Source of the DNA: Megamerina dolium
Lineage: Eukaryota; Arthropoda; Insecta; Diptera; Megamerinidae
Assembly (NCBI GenBank): GCA_963854835.1
Contig: OY978525.1
Location: 48,520,196-48,584,195 of the forward strand
Reading direction: 5' to 3'
DNA length: 64,000 nucleotides
A program made the translations under genes and the position numbers. Below are positions 20,669-31,700 of this stretch, piece by piece. The notes beneath the pieces were generated by a model. The model did not search any database. It was not told where the DNA came from and saw nothing but the letters and a program-made list of their open reading frames with translations. Numbering within the stretch: position 1 is the first letter of the stretch; each line of letters opens with the position of its first letter.

Positions 20669-22560
20669 TAGAGTACACCTTCATGCCAAACTTGATCAAA
20701 AGATTGTGCAACGTCCAAGAATACTGCCGCACAGTGCTGTTTGCTTCGAACGCTTTTGCAATGTTTGATACGATCCGGTGAACTTGTTCTACTGTATTAT
20801 GTTTTGCTCTGAATCGAAATTGGTGTAGCGGGACACCGTGATTTGCTTCAACCATTCGTTGTATCTTCAACATTAATAGCTTATCAAAGTCTTTGGATAG
20901 GATGGGCAACAGGCTAATAGGCTGGTACAAGAAATATTAATAGAGATATTTTTCCAGATTTGGGAATCATAATTATTTTTGAAATTTTCCATGTTGAGGT
21001 GAAATAACAAAGGCGTGGCATTGCATTTAATATTTGTAACAGGATTTTATTACAATTTGAGATAGCTCGAAGATTATTTTGGCACTTATTTGTCATATCC
21101 TGCAACTTTTTAAACATTTAATTCTTTTATGATTTTGTTAAGTTTCTCTAAAATAAATCTCACTTAGGATTATCATGATTGGTAATTTTAAATCTGTTCT
21201 GTTCATTGCGTTTGAAAACACCTTCAGAGTGATTAGAAAATGCTTCTGCTCTATGTCGCTTCTTGCTAACGCCCTTTTTGGCAGTCTTATTGGAACTTCT
21301 CTTATTATTGGACACCGTACACCTTTGACTGCTTTCCATAAAGAATAATCTGTGTCTTTAGTTGCCCTAAGATTGCTAATGTAATCATTTAAATGCCTTT
21401 CTCGTCTCCTTTTAGTATTTTTTAAATTTTTTGTGTGCATTCTGACAACTTTTGTTTTAGGTGTGATGATCTGTGCTGATGCCATTCTCTTCTGGTTTGC
21501 CTTTTTGTTTTAATTAGTTTCTCAATATCGGCATTTGTATAGTCTTGAACTTTATTTTGAGGGGTTGCAATTCTGGCAGCTTCATGAACCAGCATGAAAT
21601 GTGAAATGTTCAAGTGCACTGTAGACTTGCTTTACTGTCTTACGAGGTGTTTTAAGGTCAATCTTGGAACGAATATAAAAAATAAAATAAATATGTGGCT
21701 CCGAAGGGCTCATTGGCCTAGCTTCTCTTCCATTACTGTTGTACATGTTAAATTTTGGACAGTATTAGAAGGGACCAAGCCGGTTCCGAACGGCAGAACC
21801 CTTGTGACATCACTTTTTCTGAGCTTTGTCACAGAGTTCTTTTAGAAGCTTTTTCATGGCAAATTGTTAATGTCGGTAGATTTGCCAATTGCTTGCCGAC
21901 AGGTGGGTACCGTTCGAAAGAAAAATCTTTACGATATTAAATTTGTTATGCATCAGCCGCGGATTGAACCACTACAGATCAGAAGACCAACACACTAACC
22001 ACTGAGCTACGGCACCCACTGAGAACGAATATACTTTTATTAATAATCTGGCATTATAGTCACCTGTAGCAATAAACGTATGCCCCAGAGCTGCAAAAAA
22101 TTTCTAAAACTATAATTCTGTAATACTGTGACTGGGAGGAGAATAAACTGGATACTGTTTCTATATAAATTGAGGTGGAATGAACATATTCTTTGCAAAA
22201 TTTTTCTAATGCATAATATTATATTCGATTTTTTCTATTTTTTATGAGCATAACTCCTCTTCCCTTATTTTGGGGTGATTGGTAACATGAAGGGTAAACT
22301 TATTTATTGAAAAATTGTAAATTTTGTAAAATGAGTTTCTGAAATAAGCATTACATCAGCTTTATTATTATGTAAAAATACGTCCAGTCTATTTTTATGT
22401 GAGCAAATGAGTTAAGCATTCCAAAACATAACTTCAGATCATTCATGATTTTGACAGAATTGATTTTGACAGTACATTTTAAAGTACATTTTTGAAGTAA
22501 TGGAAGTCACCGTAGAGTGCAGTAATATTTGGTGTGGCCATATTCTTGACAATTAGCATA
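20669..22560 (-). mobile_element. Jockey-clade retrotransposon ORF2 relic (endonuclease to RT), SINE inside
   Basis: From right to left on the minus strand: endonuclease remnants (LISETHF near 22350, an ATGDYNAR equivalent of GDYNAKH near 22065), linker with HEAARIATPQNK and KRQTRREWHQHR, and TDYSLWKAVKGVRCP at about 21340. The RT begins PISLLPILSKDFDKLL and HQFRFRAKHNTVEQVHRI (20740-20930). It stops mid-RT at 20669. A SINE splits it at 21678-22022. Multiple stops. Confidence 0.75.
21678..22022 (-). mobile_element. tRNA-derived SINE with 11-bp TSD
   Basis: Complete SINE on the minus strand. The tRNA-like head (CCGTAGCTCAGTGGTTAGTG, then TTCAATCCGCGG) lies at 21960-22019, and the A-rich 3' tail lies at 21678-21691. 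Exact direct repeats GAACGAATATA at 21667-21677 and 22023-22033 prove retroposition into the jockey relic. Confidence 0.88.
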
Positions 22561-22686
22561 TTGTATTGGACCCGATCTTACATGGGTTTCTTCTACAGAA
22601 ATTCTTTGGTGAATTAAATATTTTACATTATATGGGTGTTCAAAAAAGTTCAGTAACAAATGGTAACAATATCTCTAGTAATATTA

Positions 22687-23863
22687 TGCCCCTATTGCCG
22701 TTCACCACTCAACCCAGTTTGGTCGTCTTAGAGTCGACCCGACTTCAACAAGACCAAACTATTTTTTGGTATTGTGGTACACCACTGTTTTCGGTTGAAA
22801 TTGTTATGGCGTTACCAGCTTAAAATATCACTTATGACAGAAAAGCGGTCGATTAAGTAAAAATTAAGGAAATATACAATTGTGTTTTGCTGTGAAAATT
22901 ATTTAAAATGGATATTAGTGTAGATTTGTTTTATGAAGATGAAAACGAAGACGCGAAAATTGATTTGCTACGCTTACGGAGAAAAATTCGTGATGACTCT
23001 AACCCTCTTGAACTACCTAGCGAAAAGTATATATATTGTTCAAAATAAATAAAAGCAAATAATAAATTTTTTTATAGATTTATTAGCTATTTTCGACTGA
23101 GCAAAGAGGCATTTTGCTTTTTGCTAGATGACGTAAAACACCATTTCAAGAAATCTGTGCGTGTCGTATCTATACCACGAATATTGAAATTGTGTGCTGC
23201 TCTTAGATTTTTCGCTGATGGAAGCTACCAGAAGAGCAGCGGCAATGACTTCAATATAGGAGTGGCTCAATCTACAATGTCACTTGTTTTAAAAGAAGTA
23301 TTAGATGTATTGGAGACGAAACAGACGCTGCAAGGAGTATCAGAAATAATATAATGCGTTCTTTCCAAGCTCAATAAATTTATCTCTTATTTATTTTTTA
23401 AATTCATTTCAGTCTAAATGGAAATGGAAGATAACTTAAATTATTTTAAAAAAAATCTTATTTTCTTAGATTCACGTCTACTTTGTTAGCTTGGATTCTG
23501 GACCATTAGTTGAACAAGCCTCTCAAATTGAGCTTTGGTTGTAATTTTTAAACTTCTGAAAATGTATAAAATGTTGAGAAATTACAATATGAAGCCAAGC
23601 TAATTATTACTTACGATCTCTCCATTATTTTTGGCTTTATTAGTTTAAAGTAAACTGCAACTGATGCAAACACAACTGCTTATGAGCAGTGGTGTATATT
23701 TAACGTGCTTGTCGACCAAACTGAAACAGAGTTGCAAACGGCAATACCACAAAAATAATGAACACAATCAAAAAAATCAGCCGCCAGTCGAGTTGAGAAC
23801 GGCAATATGAATTTCTCGACGGCGACCAAACTGTTACAAAAGTTGTGAACCGCAATAGGGGCA
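22687..23863 (+). mobile_element. PIF/Harbinger DNA transposon, internally deleted, complete termini
   Basis: Terminal inverted repeats begin TGCCCCTATTGC(C/G)GTTCAC at 22687 and 23863, flanked by the 3-bp TTA duplication (22684-22686, 23864-23866) that PIF/Harbinger elements make. The subterminal motif GACCAAACT is repeated at both ends. The element is 1177 bp and keeps only the transposase N-terminal exons. Confidence 0.85.
22909..23354 (+). CDS. Truncated Harbinger (HARBI1-like) transposase, N-terminal domain only
   Basis: Exon 1 (22909-23026) starts MDISVDLFYEDENED and encodes LRRKIRDDSNPLELP. A 51-bp GT-AG intron (23027-23077) joins in frame to exon 2 (23078-23354), reading FISYFRLSKEAFCFLLDDV, LKLCAALRFFADGSYQ and VAQSTMSLVLKEVLDVLE, then stop. 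These are the conserved N-terminal helices of PIF/Harbinger transposases, with RFFAxGSYQ as signature. The DDE nuclease domain beginning GVIGCVDGTH in the family is absent, so the protein of about 130 residues could bind DNA but not cut it. No internal stop disrupts this part. Confidence 0.75.
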
Positions 23864-23894
23864 TTAATTTTAGGCTTCATTTTGTTAGAACTAG

Positions 23895-24500
23895 CATCGC
23901 AAAATTTGCAGAAAAAATTTGTGAAGTTTACAGAGGCGATGCTATAACTAGAAAAGCTGCAGCGAAGTAGTGGCTCGTTTTCGATCTGATAATTTTGTTG
24001 TTAAAGATGAACTTCGCTCTGGTCGACCAATCACCGAAAAGTCCAATAAATCATGGAAAAAAGTGAGCAAAACAGACACATAAGCAGCGTGGACGTTGCT
24101 AGGAAACATTACCAGACAGTTATCAACCCTTTGAAGAAAGCTGGATACACAAAGAAGCTCGATGCTTAGGTGAATTAACAGTGAAAAATTTAATGGACCG
24201 AATTTCCATTTGCGATTTACTGCTAAAACGGAACGAGATCGAACCATTTCTGAAGCAAATGATGAAAAGTGAATCACGTACAAGAATAATATGCAAAAAA
24301 GATCGTAGACGAAGCGAGGTGCAACTTCGCAAACGGAGTCAAAGCCAGGATTGACACCAAGAAAGATTATGCTGTGTGTCTAGTGGGATTGAGAGGAAAT
24401 TGGTAATTATGACTTTCTACAACCTGCTCAAACGATTGAAAATGGTAATTGCAGGAGCCCAATTCATAGATTAGCGCTACTGTCAATCAGAACAGAAGAT
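23895..24500 (+). pseudogene. Mariner (DD34D type) transposase relic
   Basis: Frame-hopping translation gives AEKICEVYRGDAITRKAA, then RHISSVDVARKHYQTV and LKKAGYTKKLDA, then the region aligned with LLKRNEIEPFLK, and finally DFLQPAQTIENG. These are landmarks of mariner transposase from the second helix-turn-helix to the start of the catalytic domain. At least six stops or shifts. The C-terminus with the second catalytic Asp pair is missing. Confidence 0.75.
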
Positions 24501-24539
24501 GAGAACGTCGAGAATGAAAATCAGCCTCAGATTTCTCTC

Positions 24540-25675
24540 GTTGTCAGCATTCCTTTAAACAAAATCGAAAATGTCGAAACATGATCTAGACCTGCCAAAG
24601 TATAAGCTGATTCACAGATCAGCAAAATTGCCTAGAGACACAACTGAGCAAAGGCAACCTACATCGAGCAATCAACACTACGATTTGCAACCTTATTGGG
24701 CTGAGGCGGCGTCAACGGAATAAGCACTCTGTCATGAAATGAAACAAAAAGGCACCTGTAGTCAATTAACTAACAACTTCGAACGACTATATAAAGAGTT
24801 GCGTTTGGATGACAAGCTAATTACAGGCAGTCGTGTCAGAAGAGGGGCAATGAATTTCGTTGCTGGCATCGCACATTCACTATTTGGAGTGCTTGATTCT
24901 GAGTACTCCAAGAAGATGTCAAAAACGATAGTAAGCCTTAAGGAAAATTAATCTAACTTGTTGCACCTACTCAGAAATCAAACATCCAACATCGATTCTA
25001 GAATAAATATCATCAAGCAGGACCATACCATACATACCAAATCAACAATGAAATCACTCAAATTTGGAACCAAATAAACCATGAAGTTCATCAATTAGAG
25101 CTATTACATCTGTTTAATTCGTTGTCCATGCCACTGACTCTAATGATAACTGAACTTCAAAGGACACAGACAGTCATACTGGATGTGCTAACAGACACTG
25201 ACCATGGCAAACTCCATCCATTGCTGTTAACCCCTGATCAGCTACAGACAGAAATTGAAAGAATTACGCTGCATCTACCAACACCGTTGAAACTTCCTGT
25301 AACGCAAGAAGATCTATTACAGTTATATAAATTAATGACTGTAAAGGGCTCGCAAGATCACATTGTATTTAAAATAACATTACCCCTTGTGAAACATGAG
25401 CAAATTGAACTCTTGAGACTGCCTCCAATTCCAAATTGGGTGAACAAAACAATGGTGGTAATAGACACATACGCTTCCATTTTGGCCATGAATGCTATCC
25501 GTAAGCAGTATCTACTATTCGACTATGACAAATTGAACTCATGCTACCACTTAAGGCAAGACGCGTACATATGCTTTAACGTACAACCCCGATACGACTA
25601 TGGGTCCGCAATATGTAAGTGCGCGATTGGCCCGTTTAACAACAATACATGCCAGAATTGTAAATTAAGATGAAT
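24540..25675 (+). pseudogene. Errantivirus-type envelope (baculovirus F-like) gene remnant
   Basis: The segment at 24739-24951 has a basic, furin-type Arg-rich site immediately followed by a hydrophobic Gly/Ala-rich stretch, as in env of insect endogenous retroviruses of the gypsy group. The 183-codon stretch at 25122-25673 looks like the following ectodomain and is Cys-containing near its end. The two are separated by stops and a frame change at about 24952-25121. No gag, pol, LTR or transmembrane anchor of the same element was found next to it. It is an isolated, broken endogenous copy. Confidence 0.6.
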
Positions 25676-25835
25676 AGATAACGTCACCTTTACACCATTG
25701 TATCACAAAAACCAAGGTTTTTGAAAGGCTCCGGTTTATTAAATCTCCAACCGAAGTGTGTCCTCAAGCAAAAATTTACCTCTTTGAAAGGACAGCAGTC
25801 AGTATCAATCTTGCAACTATCAAAAGATAGATGCA

Positions 25836-26200
25836 AGATGCCGTGGCTCAGTGGTAAGTGTGTTGGCCTTCTGATCTGTAGGTTGTGGTTCAATCCCCGG
25901 CTCATGCATAACAAATTTAATATCGAAAAGATTTTTCTTTCGAACGGTTCCCACTTGTCGGCAAGCAATTGGCAATTCTTCCGACAGTAACAACTTGCCA
26001 TGAAAAAGCTTCTAAAAGAACTCTGTGACAAAGCCCAGAAAAAGTGATGCCACAAGTGTTCTGCCATTCGGAACCGGCTAAAATAAGTAGGTCCATTCTA
26101 ATACTGTCCAAAATTTAAGACGCACAACAGTAATGGAAAAGAAGCTCGGCCAATGAGCCCTTTGTGGGGCTTTAAGTGCCACATATCTATCTATCTATCT
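25836..26200 (+). mobile_element. tRNA-derived SINE with (TATC)n tail
   Basis: Head GATGCCGTGGCTCAGTGGTAAG, B-box GGTTCAATCCCCGG, conserved body and terminal GGGCTTTAAGTGCCACAT, followed by a TATC repeat. Full length. Adjacent ORFs on either strand are SINE shadows. Confidence 0.85.
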
Positions 26201-26317
26201 AGTTGAACAAGTTGTTCAACGCGGAGCAGAATGTTTGAGCACTAAGCACTTAAAAACATATCATATATGTATGTACGGGTATGTATGTATCTGTATGACC
26301 GGTAGTAAACGCCACAA

Positions 26318-26776
26318 CAAACAAAATTGTCGTATTTGAGGTTCTGAGAATCCTCAAGTAATTGAAGAGAGGCCACTACATCCACAAAAAGTCACTGCTT
26401 GGTGCGCTCTTTGGTCCGGAGGTGTGATTGGACCTTACTTCTTCGAAAACGACGATGGAACGACTGTCACCGTCAATTCGGAGCGTTATGGTCATATGAT
26501 AACCGACTTTTTTTGCCTGCTATTGAAGAATATGACTTAGAGAATGTGTGGTTTCAACAAGACGGTGCCACATGCCACACAACTCGAGTGAATATGGCTT
26601 TATTGCAAGAGAAATTTTCTGGCCGCGTAATTTCTCGTCGTGGCGATATCAAGTGGCCACCAAGATCATGCGATTTGACACCGCTTGACTTTTTTTTGTG
26701 GGGCTACGCGAAAGACCGTGTTTATGCAGATAAACCTTTAACTCTTGAGCACCTAAAAACCAACATTCCTTTTTAA
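26318..26776 (+). pseudogene. Mariner-superfamily DD41D (rosa-like) transposase fragment
   Basis: Translation from about 26340 gives PLHPQKVTAWCALW, IGPYFFENDDG, NSERYGHMITDFF, WFQQDGATCHT and WPPRSCDLTPLDFFLWG, then ending AKDRVYADKPLTLEHLKTNI. Between the Asp of QQDGA and the last Asp of LTPLD there are 41 residues, giving spacing DD41D. This is the type described for rosa elements, first found in a tephritid. The N-terminal domain and first catalytic Asp are missing, and one stop lies upstream at about 26337. The C-terminus is truncated. Confidence 0.75.
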
Positions 26777-27084
26777 GAGGTTTTACTTCTATCACGTGTA
26801 CGCTGTTACACACGAAATTTGTTTTATATATTTAATTATAATTTAATTTAATAATAATTTCCAATAAATAGAGAAATCGACTGCAGGTCGATGTCAATTG
26901 AACTACAACCATAGTGCCTTTCACTAAGCTGTTTATTCTGTTCTTAACATAAGTAATCCAGGTTCAAGTGCCTGTATTTATTAAGTACTAAAAATATTTT
27001 ATTTGTGAAACGTTTAATAAAAATTATTGTGTTTTATTTTCAATTCAACTTTTGTTGCAGACGCCGTCTTGGCGTCGTGTTGCA
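26777..27084. other. AT-rich spacer
   Basis: No gene. A perfect short hairpin GACGCC-GTCTT-GGCGTC occurs at about 27060-27076, just left of the MITE. Confidence 0.3.
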
Positions 27085-27460
27085 ACAGGTCCGTTCGCTT
27101 ACATAATAGTTTTTACAAATTACTAAAAATTTTATTATTTCTTACTTGAAATGCGTTCGCGTACGCCAAAAACCTGTAAAAAGGGGAAATTGAGAGAGCA
27201 AATTATTTCCTCTCTGTGATAATTCTTGAAAATTGTTACTGGTAATATTTCTACTAGTAAGAATTCGTAACATAGAAAAAGCAGCTGTTCTTACTGGCAA
27301 GTGTCAGAACTGAAGGACTTTGGAAATTACTAGTAAATCTTACAATTTTTCCGTTCGCATACTTTTTCACTTTGTTCTCATTTTTAGAAAAGATTTTTCT
27401 TACGCTCTTGAGTCGTGTTGATAGAGAAATTTTACTAGTAATGTATGCGAACGGACCTAA
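27085..27460. mobile_element. Foldback MITE-like element, 376 bp
   Basis: Imperfect inverted ends AGGTCCGTTCGC(T/A)TACAT(A/T)A lie at 27087 and 27458. A TGTTGCA direct repeat flanks them (27078-27084, 27461-27467). Further GTTCGC motifs occur inside. It is non-coding. The 7-bp repeat may be an 8-bp hAT-type duplication with one mismatch, so the superfamily is undecided. Confidence 0.5.
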
Positions 27461-27875
27461 TGTTGCAGCCGCAGAGAATCTGTTTACAACTTTACTTTGT
27501 GTCTCGAACTCGGTGCTATATTTTTTCAGTCATCCAGTTCATGTATTTTTTGCCACAAAGCCTATGATGGTGTTGGATAACATGTCGTCAATATAATTGC
27601 AAACAGTTGCCGAATGTTATAGGGCATGGATGAAAATCAGCAAATGTCAGATCGCAATGATTGTCGTCATCCAAGAATTGGAACTTGCGATATGCATAAT
27701 ACAATATGAGCATGTATGAAGCGATCAAATCTCCAGTCCTTCCACGTGGGAAATTTTACATCATACTTTCTGTTTAAGTCCAATTCTGGGATGATGTAAT
27801 CTGATGATTTGCCAGTTTGTCCTTGGCCTTCTATGATTTTTTATGCCCAATATTCTTCGCGTTCCACAGGCCACC

Positions 27876-29067
27876 TTATCTAATTCTGGTTTCCACGTTC
27901 GCTGCAGTTAGTCGTATTTGGATGTCGATTGGAAATATGTTCAGGATGACGTTCAGTGCTTCAGCTGGGTATGATATCATTACTCCTGCTATTCCTGCAC
28001 ACGCTACGCGCTGGATGCTATTAAAACGTCTGATATTATACTGTTTGCTTAATGCTGGCCACCATACGATCGGTCTTACTATGTCAGTATACATCCATAG
28101 TACAATTTTGGGTTTTAAACCCCAGTTTCTGCTGATGATTCTTTTACAAGTGTAGTAAGCTATAGGCCTTCTCCACTCGTTTTTCCACATTATCTTTCTA
28201 GTTGATTTTCGGATCTTGCACCACTCCTAGATACGTTGTTCTGTCATATAGCGGGATTTCGACTCCGTTGAGTGAAGTGAGTTTAAACTGAGGTATTTTA
28301 TTTTTGGTTGTGAATACCATCAACTGTGTTTTGATTGCGTTAACTTTCAGTCCACTTCTTGTAGCCCACGTGATTAGTTTCCCAAAGCCCTATCTAAGAT
28401 TTCGCTTATAGTTGATATCAACGGGTTGGTTGTCATAATCACGACGTCGTCTGCATACGCGACCACCTTGACCCCACCATGTTTAGTTCTAAAAGAATAT
28501 TATTTAACGCCATCACCCATAAGATAAGAGATAGTACTCCTCCCTGCGGAGTTCTTCTGCTCGCAAATTGGGTGACTGTGGCGCCTCTGTTTGACGCTTG
28601 TATGATTCTACTTTGCAACATGTATCGAATCCAGTTACTCACCCAGCCATTGACCCCGATACTGATCAGCGATTCTAAAATGGTGTCTACAGATATATTA
28701 TTGAAGGCGCCTTTTATGTTTATGGTGCCTTACCCATGGTGAATTGTTTCTGATGCAGAGATTTTTCGATTTGACCAATTAAAACATAACGAACCGTCTC
28801 CGTAGATTTACCCTTCATGTAGGCATGCTGCGCAATCGGAAGTTTATGTCCCCCTACTATGGACCTGCTGTGGATTTCAAGTAGACTTTCCAGTGTCTTC
28901 AGTAGGAAAGACGTTGAACTGATTGGTCTGAAATCTTTTGCTGCTTCGTGTTTCTTCTTACCCACCTTGGGTATAAATATCACCTTGGCCCTTCTCCAGC
29001 AGCAGTAAGCAGTCTTTAAATATTTTATAAGCCTGCTTTCAATAATCTTCAGCGACTTCTGAAGCAT
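27876..29067 (-). pseudogene. LOA reverse transcriptase region
   Basis: RT motifs in order on the minus strand: AKVIFIPKVGKKK and DFRPISSTSFLLKTLE (28900-29000), HAYMKGKSTETVRYVL (28780-28830), RRTPQGGVLSLILWVMALN (28490-28550), then thumb/C-terminal sequence to 27876. The catalytic YxDD motif lies near 28440 and is frame-disrupted. The 28439-28642 and 28720-29067 open stretches are in different frames, so it is inactive. Confidence 0.75.
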
Positions 29068-29569
29068 GATTGGTAAAATACCACATGCGCAAACTGATTT
29101 AAAATGTTCGAAGCTGTTTACCTTGTCTTAATCCACTATGTGGTCAACCACATCACCAGAGAACGAGGGTTGTGTCCCGGTCTCTGTTGTGGTGCGCACC
29201 TTGAAAAGTGGCATCTTACTAGTATTTCTAGTGATTCCCTTGCAGTAGTTGCCCACTCCTCATCTTTCTTTTTAATAAAAGTCGGACTGGCGTGTTCTTT
29301 GATCATCAATCTGCTTAATCTGTGATGTGCAGTAGGATTGTTAAGATTCTGCCTTTGCTTTCCTTATTGCTTTCTTGTATTTTTCCGTATCTCATTGTAC
29401 GGTTGGCGTGTACCAGTCAGATAGCAATTATTAAAGACCACCCTGACCCTATCCCTGAGTGTTTTCAACTCTCCATTTCACCATAGCGAAGATTTGTTTT
29501 TTGTCACACTGATGGGCGTAAATTTCTTTAAAGCTACATTAAGTGCCTTCTCTACTGTATTGACTTTAC

Positions 29570-30329
29570 TTTTTAACTTGGCCGTAGTTTTAATTTTTCT
29601 ACAGACTTTACCCGTCTACGTTCTGCTATTTTGACGAAAGTTCCTAAATGCGTTCTTCTCGGATTTCTAAAGGTGGAAGGAGTAGATGACCTTCCTCGGA
29701 GACTGAATAGTATCAGACAGTGATCAGACATTGATAGTCTATCCGACACCCTCCAATCCCCGATGGATACGCTATTGCTCTCTGACATCAGCGTAATGAA
29801 ATCTGTATGAACTTGGAAATATAAAGGTAGGTCTACTTCCGTTATTACATATACTTAGTTTTGTATTTAATAGAAAGTTAAAAATTGACTCACCTCTTTC
29901 GTTTGTTGTAGTGCTGTTCCATAGGGTATGTCTTGCGTTCGCATTACACCCGCTGATGCTGATGTCCTGCTGTTCCTGTTAGATGAACTTCCTTAGTTCA
30001 TCTAGTGGTGCCTCATTATCATGGGCCAAGTAGGCTGACACAATAAATAAGCATTGGTGCCCAGCTTCTTCCACCTTAACCACTGTTATATCTGAATTAC
30101 TGTAATTAGAACAAAGGAAAGCATTTATACCTTTCTTGATAAGAATGCATGACCAGAGTTTACCTGTCCCTTTACTGTAGTAAAGGTTAGAAGAACTGAT
30201 GTTGAGTCCCATGACTTTGTTGTCTCTAATCCAGGGCTTTTGGATGAGACCGATGTCAATGTCTTCTTCACCGAGGATAACCTTTAAGTTGCCTGTGGCG
30301 CAATTGGAATGCTGAAGGTTAATCTGCAC
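29570..30329 (-). pseudogene. LOA ORF2 endonuclease region
   Basis: Starts MQINLQHSNCATGNL and contains DIDIGLIQKPWIRDN, where intact family members have QEPW, so the catalytic Glu is Lys here. Next come the SAYLAHDNEAPLDELRKF segment and the C-terminal RLSMSDHCLILFSL with the SDH motif. Two open pieces (29979-30329, 29573-29788) are separated by stops. It overlaps the end of ORF1 by a few bases, a common arrangement. Confidence 0.75.
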
Positions 30330-31346
30330 GAACCTCAGTATCCTTGTTTACTTCTAGAAGGGTGTCCTCCAACAGCAGCTGGCCAGCGTTGTCCACCTCT
30401 TCCTCATTGTCATCTTTGGGATTCGCTTCGCCTTTGAAGATCTTCATTTTTACCATCCGCATGCCAAGGTGGATTTTATTGTCCACCTTTGACAGCTCCT
30501 CCAGTGATTCTTCACTGATAGCCAGGAGGATAGGCCTGCTTGTCTTCTTTATGTCTTCTACTTTTATAAGCTGCCATTCGTTTATAGCTGGTATCTTGCT
30601 ATTTTGCAACTTGATGCTGCATAGCAGCTTTTCCCCAGTTCGTTCATCAGCGGAAGCCAAACTGGAGGCCGTGTTCTTCTAGGGATCTCCCTAGCCGGAA
30701 TCAGCCTGAGCTGCAAGCCAGATATAGTGCCGCTGAGCTTAGCCACACTATCAGTGAGAAAGTACAGCGAAAACTGGTCTACGCATTTGATCACCATATA
30801 CCCCCTAGAGGATTCCGATGAATCAAACTCCGGGTGAGGACCTGCAGGATTATCGAAGACGTAGTTCATTACGAGGCACAATATTCCCACATCAATCTCA
30901 ACCCATTTCTGCTGTACCGTTTGGAGCGTTTTCGTGCCTGCATCGACGATTGACACTTGAAGGTGATCCCTTGCCACTTCGCTGAAGTGTTTTGTCATCG
31001 GTGCTGTTGCTGCTGTTGTTTGCTGGTCCCCATACTTCCTCGGTTTCTTGGGATGGGCATTACCACTCTCGTCCTGGGAGCGGTTTCGCTTCTGAGCCAA
31101 CATGTAGGTAGCCTTCTGGTACCGGTGCTTCATGACTGTGCCCAGGGATTTTCTTTTCTTTGACTTTAATCCGCTGGTCTCACCGGCGCCGGTGTCTTTT
31201 TGTTCTGTAGTCTTGGTTGTTGTTGCTGCTTGCGTTTCGGGTGTGCTATGCTTGGCACTTCCCCGTACGCTGACTGTTGTCTCTTGACTTGAGGCCAACA
31301 GTAGGTCTTCACTCGAGTCTGATGTTACCGTCATGGGGTCCTGCAT
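30319..31346 (-). pseudogene. LOA ORF1 (DUF4780-like RNA-binding protein), one frameshift
   Basis: The N-terminal 254 codons (30582-31346) start MQDPMTVTSDSSEDLLL, are Ser/Thr/Lys-rich with a basic patch (KSKKRKSLG), and enter the conserved domain at LQLRLIPAREIPRRTRPPVW. A one-base shift near 30640-30655 moves the frame to the 30319-30660 stretch, which continues the domain (INEWQLIKVEDIKK, RPILLAISEESLEEL) and ends acidic. In the family this protein packages element RNA. The same shift is in the duplicate, so it predates the duplication. Confidence 0.65.
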
Positions 31347-31700
31347 GTTGGCTGTTTGAGGGTCTCAGTAAGCCGTGCTTTGTGTTCATTCATGTCAGTG
31401 TGCGTTTGTTCGGGTTTTTTTTTTGTCCGGGCGTCTGTGGGGACCGTCCACGATCAGCTATTCAGTATCCATCCGCTGACCATTCAGCGATCGGCACGTA
31501 TCGACACCTTGGCTTAGGGTGCTTTTTTGTTGGTATGGCAATCTTTGCATTAGCCGTAGGTAGAGTGTTCTAGGTGTTCCAATTTTAGGACAACCCACGC
31601 TCCATCTGCCGCTATTACGAGGCATTTCTCGTAGTTCACGGTGACATGGAATCCCTACGACTAGAGAACCTTCCATATTACCATATTAAGTGCAATTCTA

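Larger units (their letters stand above)
27600..31700 (-). mobile_element. LOA-clade non-LTR retrotransposon (unit 1 copy)
   Basis: On the minus strand: 5' region (31700-31350), ORF1 (31346-30319), ORF2 endonuclease (30329-29570), RT (29067-28439), and C-terminal region with LKPKIVLWMYTDIVRPI (28190-27876) and about 300 bp beyond. The domain order and the ORF1 type (DUF4780-like) point to the LOA group (Loner/Baggins/Bilbo relatives). Frames are broken between several blocks. The part from 28339 rightwards is tandemly duplicated at 36207-39533. Confidence 0.75.

Noticed and set aside
30957..31573. Plus-strand Cys- and Phe-rich ORFs (also 38814-39430)
   Set aside because: They are antisense to the LOA ORF1 and 5' region and have no independent support.
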